NCBI GenBank assembly: GCA_046154125.1
Contig: JBJXEJ010000139.1
Location: 17,098 to 81,097, forward strand
Origin: PBB1 sp046154125
Lineage (GTDB): Bacteria; Pseudomonadota; Gammaproteobacteria; Burkholderiales; Burkholderiaceae_C
DNA: 64,000 bases
Reading direction: 5' to 3'
The position numbers were made by a program, and so were the translations under genes. The notes under the pieces are model-generated. The model was not told the origin of the DNA. It searched no databases and was given only the letters and a program-made list of their open reading frames with translations. Positions 35,995-45,539 of the stretch are shown in pieces (the first letter of the stretch is position 1; every line of letters starts with the position of its first letter).

Positions 35995-36921
35995 ATGCGC
36001 CCGACCGGCCGCTTTGCGCCCTCGCCCACCGGTCCGCTGCACGCCGGTTCGATGGTGGCTGCGCTGGCGAGCTGGCTCGACGCGCGGTCGCACGGCGGTC
36101 GCTGGCTGGTGCGCATCGAGGACGTCGACCTGCCGCGCTGCATTCCCGGTGCCGACCACTACATCCTGCTGCAGCTGGCCAGCTGCGGCCTGATCTCCGA
36201 CGACCCGGTGGTGTGGCAATCTCAGCGCCACGACCTGTACCTTTCGGCCATGCGACGACAGCTGATGCGGCACCAGCGATCGTTCCCGTGCAGCTGCTCG
36301 CGCCGCGACATCGAGCAGGCGTGGCTGGCGCGCGGACAGATCCGCGAGGCGCACGGCGAGCTGGTGTATCCGGGCACCTGCCGAGATGGGCTGCACGGCA
36401 AGCCCGCCCGGGCACAACGCCTGCGCTGCACACAGGCAGACGGTAGTGACCTGGTGATCGCCTGGACCGACCGACGCCTCGGTGCGATGACGCAGAACGT
36501 GACGCAGACCATCGGAGATTTCGTGCTGAGGCGTGCCGACGGCCTGTGGGCGTACCAGCTCGCGGTGGTGGTGGACGACGCGGATCAGGGGATCACGCAC
36601 GTCGTGCGCGGTGGCGACATGGCCGAGAGCACGCCGCGCCAGATCCACCTGCAGCGGCAACTCGGCGTGCCCACGCCGGCTTACCTGCACACCCCGGTGG
36701 TGATAGCCGCCGACGGCCACAAGCTGTCGAAACAGAACGGCGCCACCGCCGTCGACCCTCGCGAACCGTTGCAGGTGCTGCGCGAGGCAGGCGCCGTGCT
36801 CGGCATCGAGGCGCACGGGGACACGGTGGCCGACTGGCTGGCCAGCGCGGTGCCGGCGTGGGCGGCGGTGTTTCCGCCGACGGTGCCCGCCCTGTCGGGC
36901 TCGGTCGATGCGCAGACATAG
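35995..36921 (+). CDS. gluQ: Glutamyl-Q tRNA(Asp) synthetase
   Basis: A 308-residue paralogue of glutamyl-tRNA synthetase that lacks the anticodon-binding domain and charges queuosine in tRNA(Asp) with glutamate. The HIGH-type motif is SPTGPLHAGS near residue 10 and the KMSKS-type motif is KLSKQNG near residue 245. The zinc-binding residues appear as CSCS near residue 100 and YPGTC near residue 123. ATG at 35995 gives the usual MRPTGRFAPSPTG start. It begins just after the LysR gene. Confidence 0.95.
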   Translation: MRPTGRFAPSPTGPLHAGSMVAALASWLDARSHGGRWLVRIEDVDLPRCIPGADHYILLQLASCGLISDDPVVWQSQRHDLYLSAMRRQLMRHQRSFPCSCSRRDIEQAWLARGQIREAHGELVYPGTCRDGLHGKPARAQRLRCTQADGSDLVIAWTDRRLGAMTQNVTQTIGDFVLRRADGLWAYQLAVVVDDADQGITHVVRGGDMAESTPRQIHLQRQLGVPTPAYLHTPVVIAADGHKLSKQNGATAVDPREPLQVLREAGAVLGIEAHGDTVADWLASAVPAWAAVFPPTVPALSGSVDAQT

Positions 36922-37070
36922 TGCAGAGCTGCAAGTCGACTGACTGTTTCCGAGCCTCAAGAGACATCCGCTAGACAACTTCGACCGCCGGAGAGCCGTC
37001 GCTCGCATCCGTCCCGAACCGCAAGCTCAACGGGGACGCGGACAACCCACTATCGAGACAGGCCGAGTCA

Positions 37071-38195
37071 TCACGTCCGCGCAGCGGGCTGCTGTTGGGT
37101 GGTGCAGTGGATGCCGCCGCCGCCCGCCGCAATGGCGTCGATGCGCATTTGGACCACACGCCGCGTGGGGTAGAGCGCCTGAAGTGCGTCACGCGCAAAC
37201 CGGTCGGCAGCCGCGTCGCCAAAGGCGGGCAAGATTAGGCCGCCGTTGCACAGGTAATAGTTGATGTAGCCGGCTGCGAAGCTGTCGCTGTCGGCCTTTG
37301 GCGAGGCCGGCTGTGCAGGTACCGGAATCACGGTGAGCGACAGAGGGCGGCCTTGTGCGTCGGTGCTCTGACGCAGCACGTCGATGTGGCGCTGCGTGAC
37401 AGCACGTTCCCCGTACAGGTCTTGCGCGTCGTGACTGACGACCACGCGGCCCGCGCCGGCAAAGCGGGCATAGAAGTCGGTGTGCGCATCGGTGATGTCA
37501 CCGCCGGCCGGGCCGGGCAACCAGAGGATCTTGGTCAAGCCCAAGCTGTCCTTGAGCGCCTGCTCGACCGCTGCCTTGGTGCGGCCAGGATTGCGGTTCG
37601 CGTTCAGCACGCAACTTTCTTTGACGATGGCCGTGCCCTCGCCGTCCACTTCAAGGCCGCCGCCTTCGAGCACCAGCGCGCTCTTGACTGGCTGGGTACC
37701 AGTTCGGTTGACTATCCACGCGGCCACGCGTGCGTCGTTGCTGTGGGCTTGCTTTCCTCCCCAGCCGTTGAAATTGAAGTCGACGGCGCGCAACTCGCTC
37801 CCGTTGATGCGGCGCACGAACACGGGGCCGGTGTCTCGCAGCCACAGATCGTCCAAGGCTGCGCTCACCAGCTCGATGCGTGCCGCATTCACTGCGTTTG
37901 CGCGCAGACCTTCTGCACGGGCCATGGCCGCAGCATTGACCAGCATCGTCACGGGCTCGAACGCGGCCACGGCGTCGGCGATGCGCATCAGGTCTTGTTG
38001 CACACCGCTGAGATCGCGCCCCCAGATCCCGGTGCTCGACGTGAAACCCATCCAGGTGCACTCGTGCGGCTCGCCCTCGTCGGGCATGCGAAAGTCCAGC
38101 GCGCTACCGCTGGCCGCCTGAGTTTCGCTGCTGCCGCCGCAACCCGCCGAAAATGCGGTGGCAGCCAAGGAGATCGTGACGCTGCGCCGGTTCAT
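37071..38195 (-). CDS. Agmatine deiminase-like lipoprotein
   Basis: A 374-residue member of the peptidyl-arginine deiminase/agmatine deiminase family. Agmatine deiminase makes N-carbamoylputrescine. Motifs are DDLWLRDTGPVFVRR, GGGLEVDGEGTA, DAHTDFYARFAG and the catalytic cysteine in GGGGIHCTTQQQP at the C-terminus. Unlike cytoplasmic AguA, it begins with an export signal, MNRRSVTISLAATAFSAGCG, whose Ser-Ala-Gly-Cys resembles a lipobox, so the enzyme is probably anchored outside the cytoplasm. No aguB gene is beside it. The substrate might be a peptide or agmatine taken from outside; that is inference. Confidence 0.88.
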   Translation of the reverse strand: MNRRSVTISLAATAFSAGCGGSSETQAASGSALDFRMPDEGEPHECTWMGFTSSTGIWGRDLSGVQQDLMRIADAVAAFEPVTMLVNAAAMARAEGLRANAVNAARIELVSAALDDLWLRDTGPVFVRRINGSELRAVDFNFNGWGGKQAHSNDARVAAWIVNRTGTQPVKSALVLEGGGLEVDGEGTAIVKESCVLNANRNPGRTKAAVEQALKDSLGLTKILWLPGPAGGDITDAHTDFYARFAGAGRVVVSHDAQDLYGERAVTQRHIDVLRQSTDAQGRPLSLTVIPVPAQPASPKADSDSFAAGYINYYLCNGGLILPAFGDAAADRFARDALQALYPTRRVVQMRIDAIAAGGGGIHCTTQQQPAART

Positions 38196-38536
38196 GGGTC
38201 TCGTACGGGTAACCGTTCAGGGGCTGTTGCTTGTTCGAAGTCGCCAAATGCCGAGGAATCGCTGACTTCGGCGTCGCTCGATTGTCGCAGTTTGCGCGTA
38301 CGAGTCGATGCGGCCCGAGCTGGGGTCTCGAACGTTCCATAAGCGGCTTCGGTGACAGCAATGCGGCCACCCTCGACAAGGCACAGTAAGACTCCACAAA
38401 GGTGCCGGTCACAAGTGGCCGCTCCTGGCCGGAAGCGTCAGTTCGATCGGTCTGGCGACCGACCATTCCGACATCTGCGAGTCCTGGAGCTTCGTTCGCT
38501 CACCACGTGCAAGTCAGCGGCTCGTCACCCGTCGGA
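38196..38536. other. Intergenic region, nothing recognised
   Basis: Only short frames without a ribosome site or family resemblance are present between the deiminase start and the end of the sensor kinase gene. It presumably carries the deiminase promoter; no clear element was found. Confidence 0.5.
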
Positions 38537-39961
38537 TCATCCGACAACGCTCTCCCCGCGCGGCAGGGTCAGCACGAAACAGGTCCCGCCACCGTCGCGC
38601 GGTTCGCAGCGCACGCGGCCGCCGTGGCGCTCGGCGATCTGCTTGACCAGGCTCAGGCCCAGACCCACGCCACCGGCGGTCTCTGCGTGGCCGGGCAGTC
38701 GGTAGAAGGGCTCGAAGATGCGTTCGCGCAGGTCGTGCGGCACGCCCGAACCGCGGTCGCACACCTGCACCTCGACGCCTTGCGCGCCAGTGGCCAGCGC
38801 GATCTGCACCTCGCCCCCGCCATACCGCTGCGCGTTCTCGATCAGGTTGCGCACCGCACGGCGAAGCAGGCGTTCGTCACCCGACACGCTGACCGCACGA
38901 CCGTCGATGGCGGCCCCGATGCGAGCGGCTTCTTCGGCAACGAGTCCCAGCAGATCGATCCCGTCGTGGCGATCGATGTCGCGCAGGGCATCGAGGCGGC
39001 TGGCCAGCAGCACCTCCTCGACCAGCGCATCGAGTTCGGCCACATTGAGCTCGATCTCGCGCTTGAGGCGATCCCGCTGTTCGGGCGCGGCGGCGTCCAG
39101 CATCGACACCGCCATCCGCATGCGCGCCAATGGCGAGCGCAGCTCATGGCTGGCGTTGGCAAGCAGCGACTGGTGGGACCGCACCAGCGCCTCGATGCGC
39201 GATGCCGCCTGGTTGAAGCTCTCGGCGACCGCCGCGACCTCGTCGCTGCCGCTCACCTCGACGCGGTGGCTCAGCTCGCCGGAACCGAACTGCTCGACCC
39301 CCTGCCGCAGGCTCTGGAGCCGCCGGGTCAGCCGGTTGACCACCGGCCAGGCACCGAGGGAGACGGCGACAAACAGCAGTCCGAGCAGGAGCACCAGACC
39401 TGCGCCGCCCTGCCAGGGCGGCGGGACGAATGACAGGGGAAACAGCGGCGGCACCATGGGTGGCGGTCCAGGCTCGCCACGACGATCGCCCAGCTGGGGG
39501 CCCATGCCCGGACCGATACGGCGCCCCGGACGCATCACCCACAGCGTTCGACCGTCTTCCAGTTGCACTGCAAAGGCACGATGGCGATCGCCGTGTTCGC
39601 CGCCCCTTCCGGGCATCGCGACCCCACGATCAGGACCCTCGACGAGCGGCTGCCGAAGGCGCTCCGCGAACGACTCGGACATGGCGATGCGCTTGCCGGA
39701 CGCGTCGTCGAGCGCCAGCGGCAGCCGCAGGCGCTCCGACCAGTCGAGCAGCGCAGCCCGCTGCTGCTCGGTCGCTGCCTCGTCGCCGGGCAGCGACCTC
39801 TGGATCAGGTCGCCCCAGGCTGCCATGCGGTCGGACAACACCGACTCGGCACGACTGCGCTCGGTCTCGATCTGCTGGTGGAACAGCCAGCCGGACGCCG
39901 CCGCGAACAGCAGCAGCACCGCCACGACGGTGAGGTAGATGCGCAGCGTCAGCGTCGTCAT
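38537..39961 (-). CDS. CpxA-like sensor histidine kinase
   Basis: A 474-residue membrane kinase. Transmembrane helix 1 (about 8-28) and helix 2 (about 182-205) bracket a periplasmic domain rich in Arg, Gly, His and Pro (around GRGGEHGDRHR). HAMP and kinase follow: NASHELRSPLARMRMAVSML is the phospho-acceptor region, NLIENAQRYGG the N-box, and VCDRGSGVP and GGVGLGLSLVKQIAERHGG complete the ATP site. It sits just downstream of the OmpR-type regulator gene and near a Spy/CpxP-like protein, the three-part layout of the Cpx envelope-stress system. Confidence 0.93.
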   Translation of the reverse strand: MTTLTLRIYLTVVAVLLLFAAASGWLFHQQIETERSRAESVLSDRMAAWGDLIQRSLPGDEAATEQQRAALLDWSERLRLPLALDDASGKRIAMSESFAERLRQPLVEGPDRGVAMPGRGGEHGDRHRAFAVQLEDGRTLWVMRPGRRIGPGMGPQLGDRRGEPGPPPMVPPLFPLSFVPPPWQGGAGLVLLLGLLFVAVSLGAWPVVNRLTRRLQSLRQGVEQFGSGELSHRVEVSGSDEVAAVAESFNQAASRIEALVRSHQSLLANASHELRSPLARMRMAVSMLDAAAPEQRDRLKREIELNVAELDALVEEVLLASRLDALRDIDRHDGIDLLGLVAEEAARIGAAIDGRAVSVSGDERLLRRAVRNLIENAQRYGGGEVQIALATGAQGVEVQVCDRGSGVPHDLRERIFEPFYRLPGHAETAGGVGLGLSLVKQIAERHGGRVRCEPRDGGGTCFVLTLPRGESVVG

Positions 39962-39988
39962 GCGGGCGATCGCAAGGCCGCGCGGGCG

Positions 39989-40720
39989 TCAATCCGCATC
40001 TTGCTTCTTGGCAAAGACATAGCCGGCGCCACGCACAGTCAGCACGCGGCGCGGATCCTTCGGGTCGTCCTCGATCAGCGCGCGGATGCGCGAGATATGC
40101 ACGTCGATCGAGCGGTCGAAGGCGTCCATGGGGTGGCCCTTCAGCGCATCCATGATCTGATCGCGCGACAGCACCCGCCCGGGGCTCTGCGCCAGCACGA
40201 CCAGCAACTCGAACTGATGGCTGGTCAGATCGCAGGGGCGACCGTCGAGCCGTGCAACTCGAGCAGCCAGATCCACCTCGAGCCGACCGAAGCGCAGCAC
40301 TTCTCCAGCCCCCGCAGGCACCGGAGCGGCTCGACGCAACAGCGCCTTGACCCGAGCCAGCAGCTCGCGCGGCTCGAAGGGCTTGGGCAGGTAATCGTCG
40401 GCGCCGAGTTCGAGTCCGACGATGCGGTCCATCGGCTCGCCACGCGCCGTCAGCATCAGCAGCGGCAGGTGCCGCGTGCGCGAATCGCCGCGCAATTCGC
40501 GGCACAGGTCGAGCCCATCGCCGTCGGGCAACATCAGGTCGAGCACCAGCGCGTCATAGTCGGCGGACGGAGCTCCGGGACGGCCGAAGGACGCCAAGCG
40601 GCTGCGGCCCTCGGCCAGCGTGGCGGCGACTTCGACCTCGAAGCCAGCCGCACGCAGGTAGTCCCCGACCATCGCCGACAGGCGGGTGTCGTCATCGATC
40701 AGCAGCAATCGAGCTGGCAT
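39989..40720 (-). CDS. CpxR-like OmpR-family response regulator
   Basis: A 243-residue regulator. The receiver shows DDD at 9-11, the acceptor aspartate in YDALVLDLMLPDGDG near residue 61, and KPF. The C-terminal winged helix has LTSHQFELLVVLAQSPGRVLS and DRSIDVHISRIRALIEDDP. The kinase gene starts 27 bases after it. A Spy/CpxP-like gene lies upstream on the same strand, and a CpxR-like box is found before that. Confidence 0.95.
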   Translation of the reverse strand: MPARLLLIDDDTRLSAMVGDYLRAAGFEVEVAATLAEGRSRLASFGRPGAPSADYDALVLDLMLPDGDGLDLCRELRGDSRTRHLPLLMLTARGEPMDRIVGLELGADDYLPKPFEPRELLARVKALLRRAAPVPAGAGEVLRFGRLEVDLAARVARLDGRPCDLTSHQFELLVVLAQSPGRVLSRDQIMDALKGHPMDAFDRSIDVHISRIRALIEDDPKDPRRVLTVRGAGYVFAKKQDAD

Positions 40721-40790
40721 GGAAACTTCCGTTAGAAGGTGTCGGGCCTGGCGACACGTGACGGCATCGGCCTGCCGCCACGTGCACGGG

Positions 40791-41396
40791 TCAGCTCAGC
40801 AGATGGACCGACACCGCGCGATCGCCGAATGCGCCGTTATCGGCATGCGGCCGGCCACCCTGCGAACGGTGGTCTGCCATGCGCTGACCCAGTGTCGCAC
40901 GCTGCTCGGGCGACAGCACCCGGCTCGCGTCGAGCATGGCCTGCATCGCGCGTCGGCTCGCCTGATCGTGCTGCGCGAGCATCTGTTGCCGCAGTTGCTC
41001 GGCCGCGTTGGCATCGACGACCGGTGCGGTGAAGATCTGCATGCTGCGCTCGTGCAGGCTGCGTCCGGCCTCGTGCTGTGTCTTCAAATCGGCAGCGGCG
41101 GCAGTTGCGATCTGCTTGATCTGCGCGCGCTGCGCATCGGTGGCATTGAGGCCGTCGAGCAGGTGATCGACGGCTCGCTCGACGCGTTCCGGCGGCCCGC
41201 CGAACAAGCCCGGCCCGAAGCCTCCCGGTCCACGCATCTCGGCATGGGGTCCCGCCCGCTCGCCGTGTGCCGAGTCATGTGCCCAGGCGGCCACACCCAG
41301 GGTGGCCGACAACGCGATCACCGCGCCCAGTGCCCACCGGCCCGCCGAGCCCTGCAGCGCTGAGAGATGGAATCTTCCGGTCTTGACTTGTGCCAT
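40791..41396 (-). CDS. Spy/CpxP-family periplasmic protein
   Basis: A 201-residue exported protein with LTxxQ-type repeats, the mark of the Spy/CpxP chaperone family. An N-terminal signal anchor (residues about 22-46, ending AAWA) is followed by a His/Gly-rich stretch and a helical domain with LNATDAQRAQIKQIATAA and LSPEQRATLGQRMADHRSQ. AAAGGAG lies before the ATG at 41396. In Cpx-type systems such proteins inhibit the kinase or protect the envelope, sometimes in metal stress. Its gene heads this regulator-kinase cluster. Confidence 0.85.
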   Translation of the reverse strand: MAQVKTGRFHLSALQGSAGRWALGAVIALSATLGVAAWAHDSAHGERAGPHAEMRGPGGFGPGLFGGPPERVERAVDHLLDGLNATDAQRAQIKQIATAAAADLKTQHEAGRSLHERSMQIFTAPVVDANAAEQLRQQMLAQHDQASRRAMQAMLDASRVLSPEQRATLGQRMADHRSQGGRPHADNGAFGDRAVSVHLLS

Positions 41397-41497
41397 GAAA
41401 GGCTCCTTTGAATACATGGATGGGGTCTGTGCGTACCGGTTTTCACTCCGGTAGCCACCATGCTCGCGGTGCGGCGTGAAGCTGCCATGGCTGCGCC

Positions 41498-41512
41498 GTA
41501 AAGATGTGTGAA
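41498..41512 (+). promoter_or_regulatory. CpxR-like box upstream of the Spy/CpxP-like gene
   Basis: GTAAA-N5-GTGAA differs at one base from the CpxR consensus GTAAA-N5-GTAAA. It lies about 100 bases before the ATG at 41396, which fits a tandem site for the nearby OmpR-type regulator and autoregulation. Confidence 0.45.
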
Positions 41513-41576
41513 TGTGACGCGAGGAGGTCCCCGCCCAGCCGCCCCGAACCTCGGCTCGAACTGTCGCGCGCAGCGA

Positions 41577-44426
41577 CTACTTGGTCGAAACGGGAAAGTC
41601 AGGGCTGCCCGAAAAGAAGCTTCGCAGGTGCTTGAGGATCAGCCCGAGATCGAGCGGCTTGGTCCAGTAGCCGTCGACGCCGATCTGCTTGGCCAGCGCC
41701 TGCTGCTGCGGCAGCGCGTCGGCGGTGACCGCGATCACATGCATGTGCCGCGTGGCCGCGTTCTGGCGGATCTGCCTCACGATGTCGAGACCCGACATGT
41801 CGGGCAGGTTCATGTCGGTCAGCAGCAGTTGCGGGTGCTCGGCCTGCGCGAGCCGCAGACCCTCTGCGCCGGTCGACGCCTCCAGCAGCTTCCAGTTGCC
41901 CAGGCGGCCGAAGACCTCCCGCATCAGCATCGCATTGACGGGGTCGTCCTCGATGTACAACGCGGTGCCTCCGGCGGCCTCGATCCAGTCGGTCTGCGCG
42001 GGCATCGAGTCGGTCGAATCCCGCCCGCTTCGCGAACTCTTGGCCAGCGGCAGCTTGACCGTGAAGCACGATCCGGTGTTCGGCGTCGAGGTGACCTCGA
42101 TCGTGCCCCCCATGCCCTGCGTCAGTTCACGGGCAATGACCAGACCGAGCCCGGTTCCTTCGATCTGGGTCTTCTCGGCGCCGACCCGGTTGAACGGTTG
42201 GAACAACTGATCGAGCTGCGAGACGCTCATGCCCACGCCGGTGTCCTCGATGCTGATCTGGACCTTCGATGCCCCCAGCGGCTCGACGACGACGTTGACA
42301 TGCCCGCCGGCGCGGTTGTACTTGATCGCGTTCGACAGCAGGTTGGTGAACAACTGGTCCATGGCCCGCCGGTCGGCCCTGGCATGCACCGCGTGCTCGG
42401 CACCGATGAATTCGACGCGAACCGCGCGCTCCAGCGCCAGCGGCTGCAGCAACGCGATGCCGCTGTTCACCACATCGTTGACAGGCACCGACTCGCGTTG
42501 CAGCGAGAACATCTGCTGCTCGACGCGGGACAGTTCCAGGACATCGTTGACGAGGCTGAGAAGCCGTGTGCCGGACATGCGAATGGTCTGCACCCGCTGC
42601 TTCTGGATGCTGGTCAGCGGCTCCTTGCGGTCGCCTTCTAGCAGTTGTGCAAAGCCGAGGATGCCATTGAGCGGCGTGCGCAACTCATGGCTGATGCGCG
42701 ACAGCAACTCGCTCTTGCTGCGATTGGCCTCGCGAGTCTCGGCCATCTCCTGGCGCAGGCGCTCCAGCGCATATTCCTCGGTGATGTCGCGGCACACCCC
42801 GATCAGCACCGGCGTGCGTGATCGCGCGCGGTCGCGACTGGCCTGGGCACGCGCGACGAATTCGATCTGGCGCGGCTCGCCGGTCGTCGTGACGACACCG
42901 AGCACCTCGCGCTGGATCCCGCCTGACACGGCGGTCAGGCTGATGAACGCCTGGGCACTCTCGCGCGCCGACGGCTCCAGCATGTCCAGCCACTGCGCCA
43001 GCACGAAGGACGTCGGCGACTCGACCGGCAGCCGATGCACCTGGCAGGCATTCCGGTCGAGGGTGATCGTCGCGGTCGAGAGGTTCAGCTCGAAGATGCC
43101 GATGCCAGCTGCCTGCGACGCCAGCTCCCACTGCTGGCCCGAGCGGGCGATCTCGGCTGCCGCCTTTTCGGACTCGGTCACGTCGGTGGCGAAACCGTGC
43201 CACAACACGTTGCCGTCCGGCATGCGGCGCGGGCTGGCGAATCCGCTCAGCACCCGCAGGCCGGCCTTCGGAAGCACCACGCGGAACGTCTGGGACCAGG
43301 GCTGGCCGCAGGCCCCCGCGGCCTCGATCTGCAACTCGACCCCCTTGCGGTCCTCGGGGTGGACACGGTCGAGCATCGGACGGCAGTCCTGCGCCAGCTC
43401 ATCCGGCGTCAGCTCGAACACCTCCCGGACGCTTTCGCTGGCATAGGGACAGTAACCCGTGCCATCCGGCCGACTCACCCGCTGGTAGAGCACGCCCGGC
43501 ACGTGCTGGGCCAGCAGGCGCAGCGTGTCGGAGACCTCGCGCTCCTGCCGCTCGGCGCCGATGCGATGCGTCACGTCCTGCGCAGAACCGCGGTATCCCT
43601 TGAACACCCCATCGGTGCGGAACTTGGCGATCGCGCTGTACGAGATCAGGCGGTCGCCCATCGGCGTCGGCTTCAACACCACGACGCGGGCAAACGACTG
43701 CTGACGATCGAGCACCTCGTGGAAACCGAGCTGCGGCTCGACCACGCGGCCCGCGCCGTCGCGCATCGGAGACGCCGGCGGACTCCGGTTGACTTGCGAC
43801 AGCACCGTCAGGCCGGTCAGGTCCTCGAACCGGTCGGACAGCCAGGTGTACCGGTGGAACGAATCCGTTTCCCACAGCCAATCGCTGGATGCAGAGGCAA
43901 AGTCGAGCAGCCGGCGCTCGCTGATCTGCAGCTTGAAGATGCGCTCATGGCTGGCCGCAGCCTCGGTGGCCCCGCGTGCCAGTTCATGCAACCAGCGCTG
44001 CTGATCGGCGTTCAGCCGGCGAGGCTGCGCAGACATCACGAACAGCATGCCCAGGCATTCACCTTCGAACTCGATCGGGTGACCGGCATAGCTGCGCAGG
44101 CCTGCGTCTCGGACAACCAGAGGATGCTGCGCGAAGCGGGGGTCGGTCGTGGCATCCGCCACCTCGAACGCCGAACCCGATGCAACGCCTTCTGCACAGA
44201 ACGACATCGGCAGCGGGATGTGCAGCGAATCGAGTCCGATGCCTGCCTTGAACCACTGCCATTCTTCGCCGACCAGGCTGACCGCGGCGACATCGCTGCC
44301 TGTCAACTGGGCGGCGCTGCGCACGAAAAGCTCGAACACCGAATCCGGCTGCGCAGCCAGCATCTGGAGCTTGCGGCGACGGTCCGAGGCCAGCACGGCC
44401 GCGAGGTCATTCGTGGGATCAGCCAT
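41577..44426 (-). CDS. Hybrid sensor histidine kinase (GAF-PAS-PAS-PAS-HK-receiver)
   Basis: A 949-residue soluble hybrid kinase. A GAF domain (about 15-165) with SDVAAVSLVGEEWQWFKAGIG precedes three PAS or PAC-like domains (about 175-290, 300-425 and 430-560). The kinase core holds SRISHELRTPLNGILGFAQLL, the N-box NLLSNAIKYNR and TGLGLVIARELT. A C-terminal receiver (about 815-935) carries the acceptor aspartate in LLLTDMNLPDMSG and the conserved KPLDLG. Signals are unknown. Upstream of it lies only a possible promoter region. Confidence 0.93.
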   Translation of the reverse strand: MADPTNDLAAVLASDRRRKLQMLAAQPDSVFELFVRSAAQLTGSDVAAVSLVGEEWQWFKAGIGLDSLHIPLPMSFCAEGVASGSAFEVADATTDPRFAQHPLVVRDAGLRSYAGHPIEFEGECLGMLFVMSAQPRRLNADQQRWLHELARGATEAAASHERIFKLQISERRLLDFASASSDWLWETDSFHRYTWLSDRFEDLTGLTVLSQVNRSPPASPMRDGAGRVVEPQLGFHEVLDRQQSFARVVVLKPTPMGDRLISYSAIAKFRTDGVFKGYRGSAQDVTHRIGAERQEREVSDTLRLLAQHVPGVLYQRVSRPDGTGYCPYASESVREVFELTPDELAQDCRPMLDRVHPEDRKGVELQIEAAGACGQPWSQTFRVVLPKAGLRVLSGFASPRRMPDGNVLWHGFATDVTESEKAAAEIARSGQQWELASQAAGIGIFELNLSTATITLDRNACQVHRLPVESPTSFVLAQWLDMLEPSARESAQAFISLTAVSGGIQREVLGVVTTTGEPRQIEFVARAQASRDRARSRTPVLIGVCRDITEEYALERLRQEMAETREANRSKSELLSRISHELRTPLNGILGFAQLLEGDRKEPLTSIQKQRVQTIRMSGTRLLSLVNDVLELSRVEQQMFSLQRESVPVNDVVNSGIALLQPLALERAVRVEFIGAEHAVHARADRRAMDQLFTNLLSNAIKYNRAGGHVNVVVEPLGASKVQISIEDTGVGMSVSQLDQLFQPFNRVGAEKTQIEGTGLGLVIARELTQGMGGTIEVTSTPNTGSCFTVKLPLAKSSRSGRDSTDSMPAQTDWIEAAGGTALYIEDDPVNAMLMREVFGRLGNWKLLEASTGAEGLRLAQAEHPQLLLTDMNLPDMSGLDIVRQIRQNAATRHMHVIAVTADALPQQQALAKQIGVDGYWTKPLDLGLILKHLRSFFSGSPDFPVSTK

Positions 44427-44623
44427 GCAGCCGCGGCATCATCCCAGCCCCTCCGCGCTTTTCGAATTCCGCCGCCCACCGCGCCATGCCTGCCAGCTCC
44501 AACGCCGACTTGTCGGGTCGGCCGTGCGCGCAGTGTAGTAGCTCGCAGGCGCCGCTCCGGCAGGGGGCCGGACCCTGTCGGCAAGGACGCAACACCGCGA
44601 CTCCAACGGGGTGTGCCCCACGC

Positions 44624-44648
44624 AAAAAGGCCGGGATTGCCCGGCCTT
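44624..44648 (-). terminator. Rho-independent terminator after the CsbD gene
   Basis: Read on the minus strand, AAGGCCGGG / CCCGGCCTT with loop CAAT is followed by TTTTT. It begins 24 bases after the csbD stop. Confidence 0.9.
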
Positions 44649-44671
44649 CGCGAACGCCCTGGACGTGGCGG

Positions 44672-44857
44672 TCAGACTTTGTCGATGCGGTCCTTCAGCT
44701 TCTCTTTCGCATCACCGAATCCCGACTGGACCTTGCCGGATGTCTTGTCGATCTTGCCTTCGATCTCGAGTTCCTTGTTGCCTGTCGCCTTGCCGGTGAC
44801 CTCCTTCACGGCGCCCTTGACCTGCTCCACACGGCCTTGAATCTGATCCTTGTTCAT
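44672..44857 (-). CDS. CsbD-family stress protein
   Basis: A 61-residue protein beginning MNKDQIQGRVEQVKGAVKEV. The whole sequence matches the CsbD pattern of alternating basic and acidic residues with GK/GN turns and ends DAKEKLKDRIDKV. Such proteins are general-stress proteins with no known activity. AGGAG precedes the ATG at 44857, and a strong terminator follows, so it is a single-gene transcript. Confidence 0.95.
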   Translation of the reverse strand: MNKDQIQGRVEQVKGAVKEVTGKATGNKELEIEGKIDKTSGKVQSGFGDAKEKLKDRIDKV

Positions 44858-45089
44858 GCACGACTCCTGTTCAATCAAAGTGGATGGTTGAATCGGTAGA
44901 CCCTGCCCTGTTCCGTTCAGGCCCCGACCGATGAATCGACTGTGCCCGGGAGCCCTCGGACGGTCTGTCGGGATGCCGCGTACACGCCTGTAGGACGATG
45001 CCCCAGAAGGATCACACACCGCTTTAGGTCGGTTTCGGCGCGATCCACGGCAACGCCGAGGCGGCCTTCGCGCGAAGAACCTGACCCGG

Positions 45090-45470
45090 TCAGCGCGTGC
45101 CCGAATGGAGGCGCGCTGCCAGCGCGCGCACGTCGGAGTCGGGAGCCTCGCCACCCAGGCGCGCCTCGCCTTCCAGCGCCGCCTGCATCAGCCGCGTCAG
45201 CGTGGACGGATGCGGCGTGACGGTGCCGAAGAACAGCACCTCGCCGCCTCGGGCGATCAGCAGCGTCGGGAAGTTGTCGACGTCGATCGCACCGACCAGG
45301 TCGGACTCGTCCTCGACATCGATCCACCGACCCTGGACGCGCGCAGCGAGCTGCCCCTGCAACGCCTGGTCGAAGGTCGCGCGGTAGTCGCGGCAGGTTC
45401 CGCACCATTCGGCGCACAGGCAGGCGACGTTCAGCGGGGTGGGGGGCAATGTGTCGGCGGGCGCGCTCAT
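45090..45470 (-). CDS. Thioredoxin-family protein with CGTC active site
   Basis: A 126-residue thioredoxin-like protein without a signal peptide. The active site is CGTC (Cys23, Cys26) in CAEWCGTCRDYR, and the cis-proline is in DVDNFPTLLI. The spacing fits a cytoplasmic thioredoxin with one degenerate feature, the extra cysteine in LCAEWC. The neighbouring SUI1 gene lies 69 bases upstream on the same strand. Confidence 0.9.
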   Translation of the reverse strand: MSAPADTLPPTPLNVACLCAEWCGTCRDYRATFDQALQGQLAARVQGRWIDVEDESDLVGAIDVDNFPTLLIARGGEVLFFGTVTPHPSTLTRLMQAALEGEARLGGEAPDSDVRALAARLHSGTR

Positions 45471-45539
45471 GGGTTCGGGGACGGCAGATCGATCCGTCCG
45501 TGAGTGTGCCCGCTGCGAGTCGCCGGCCGCTGCGCCACG

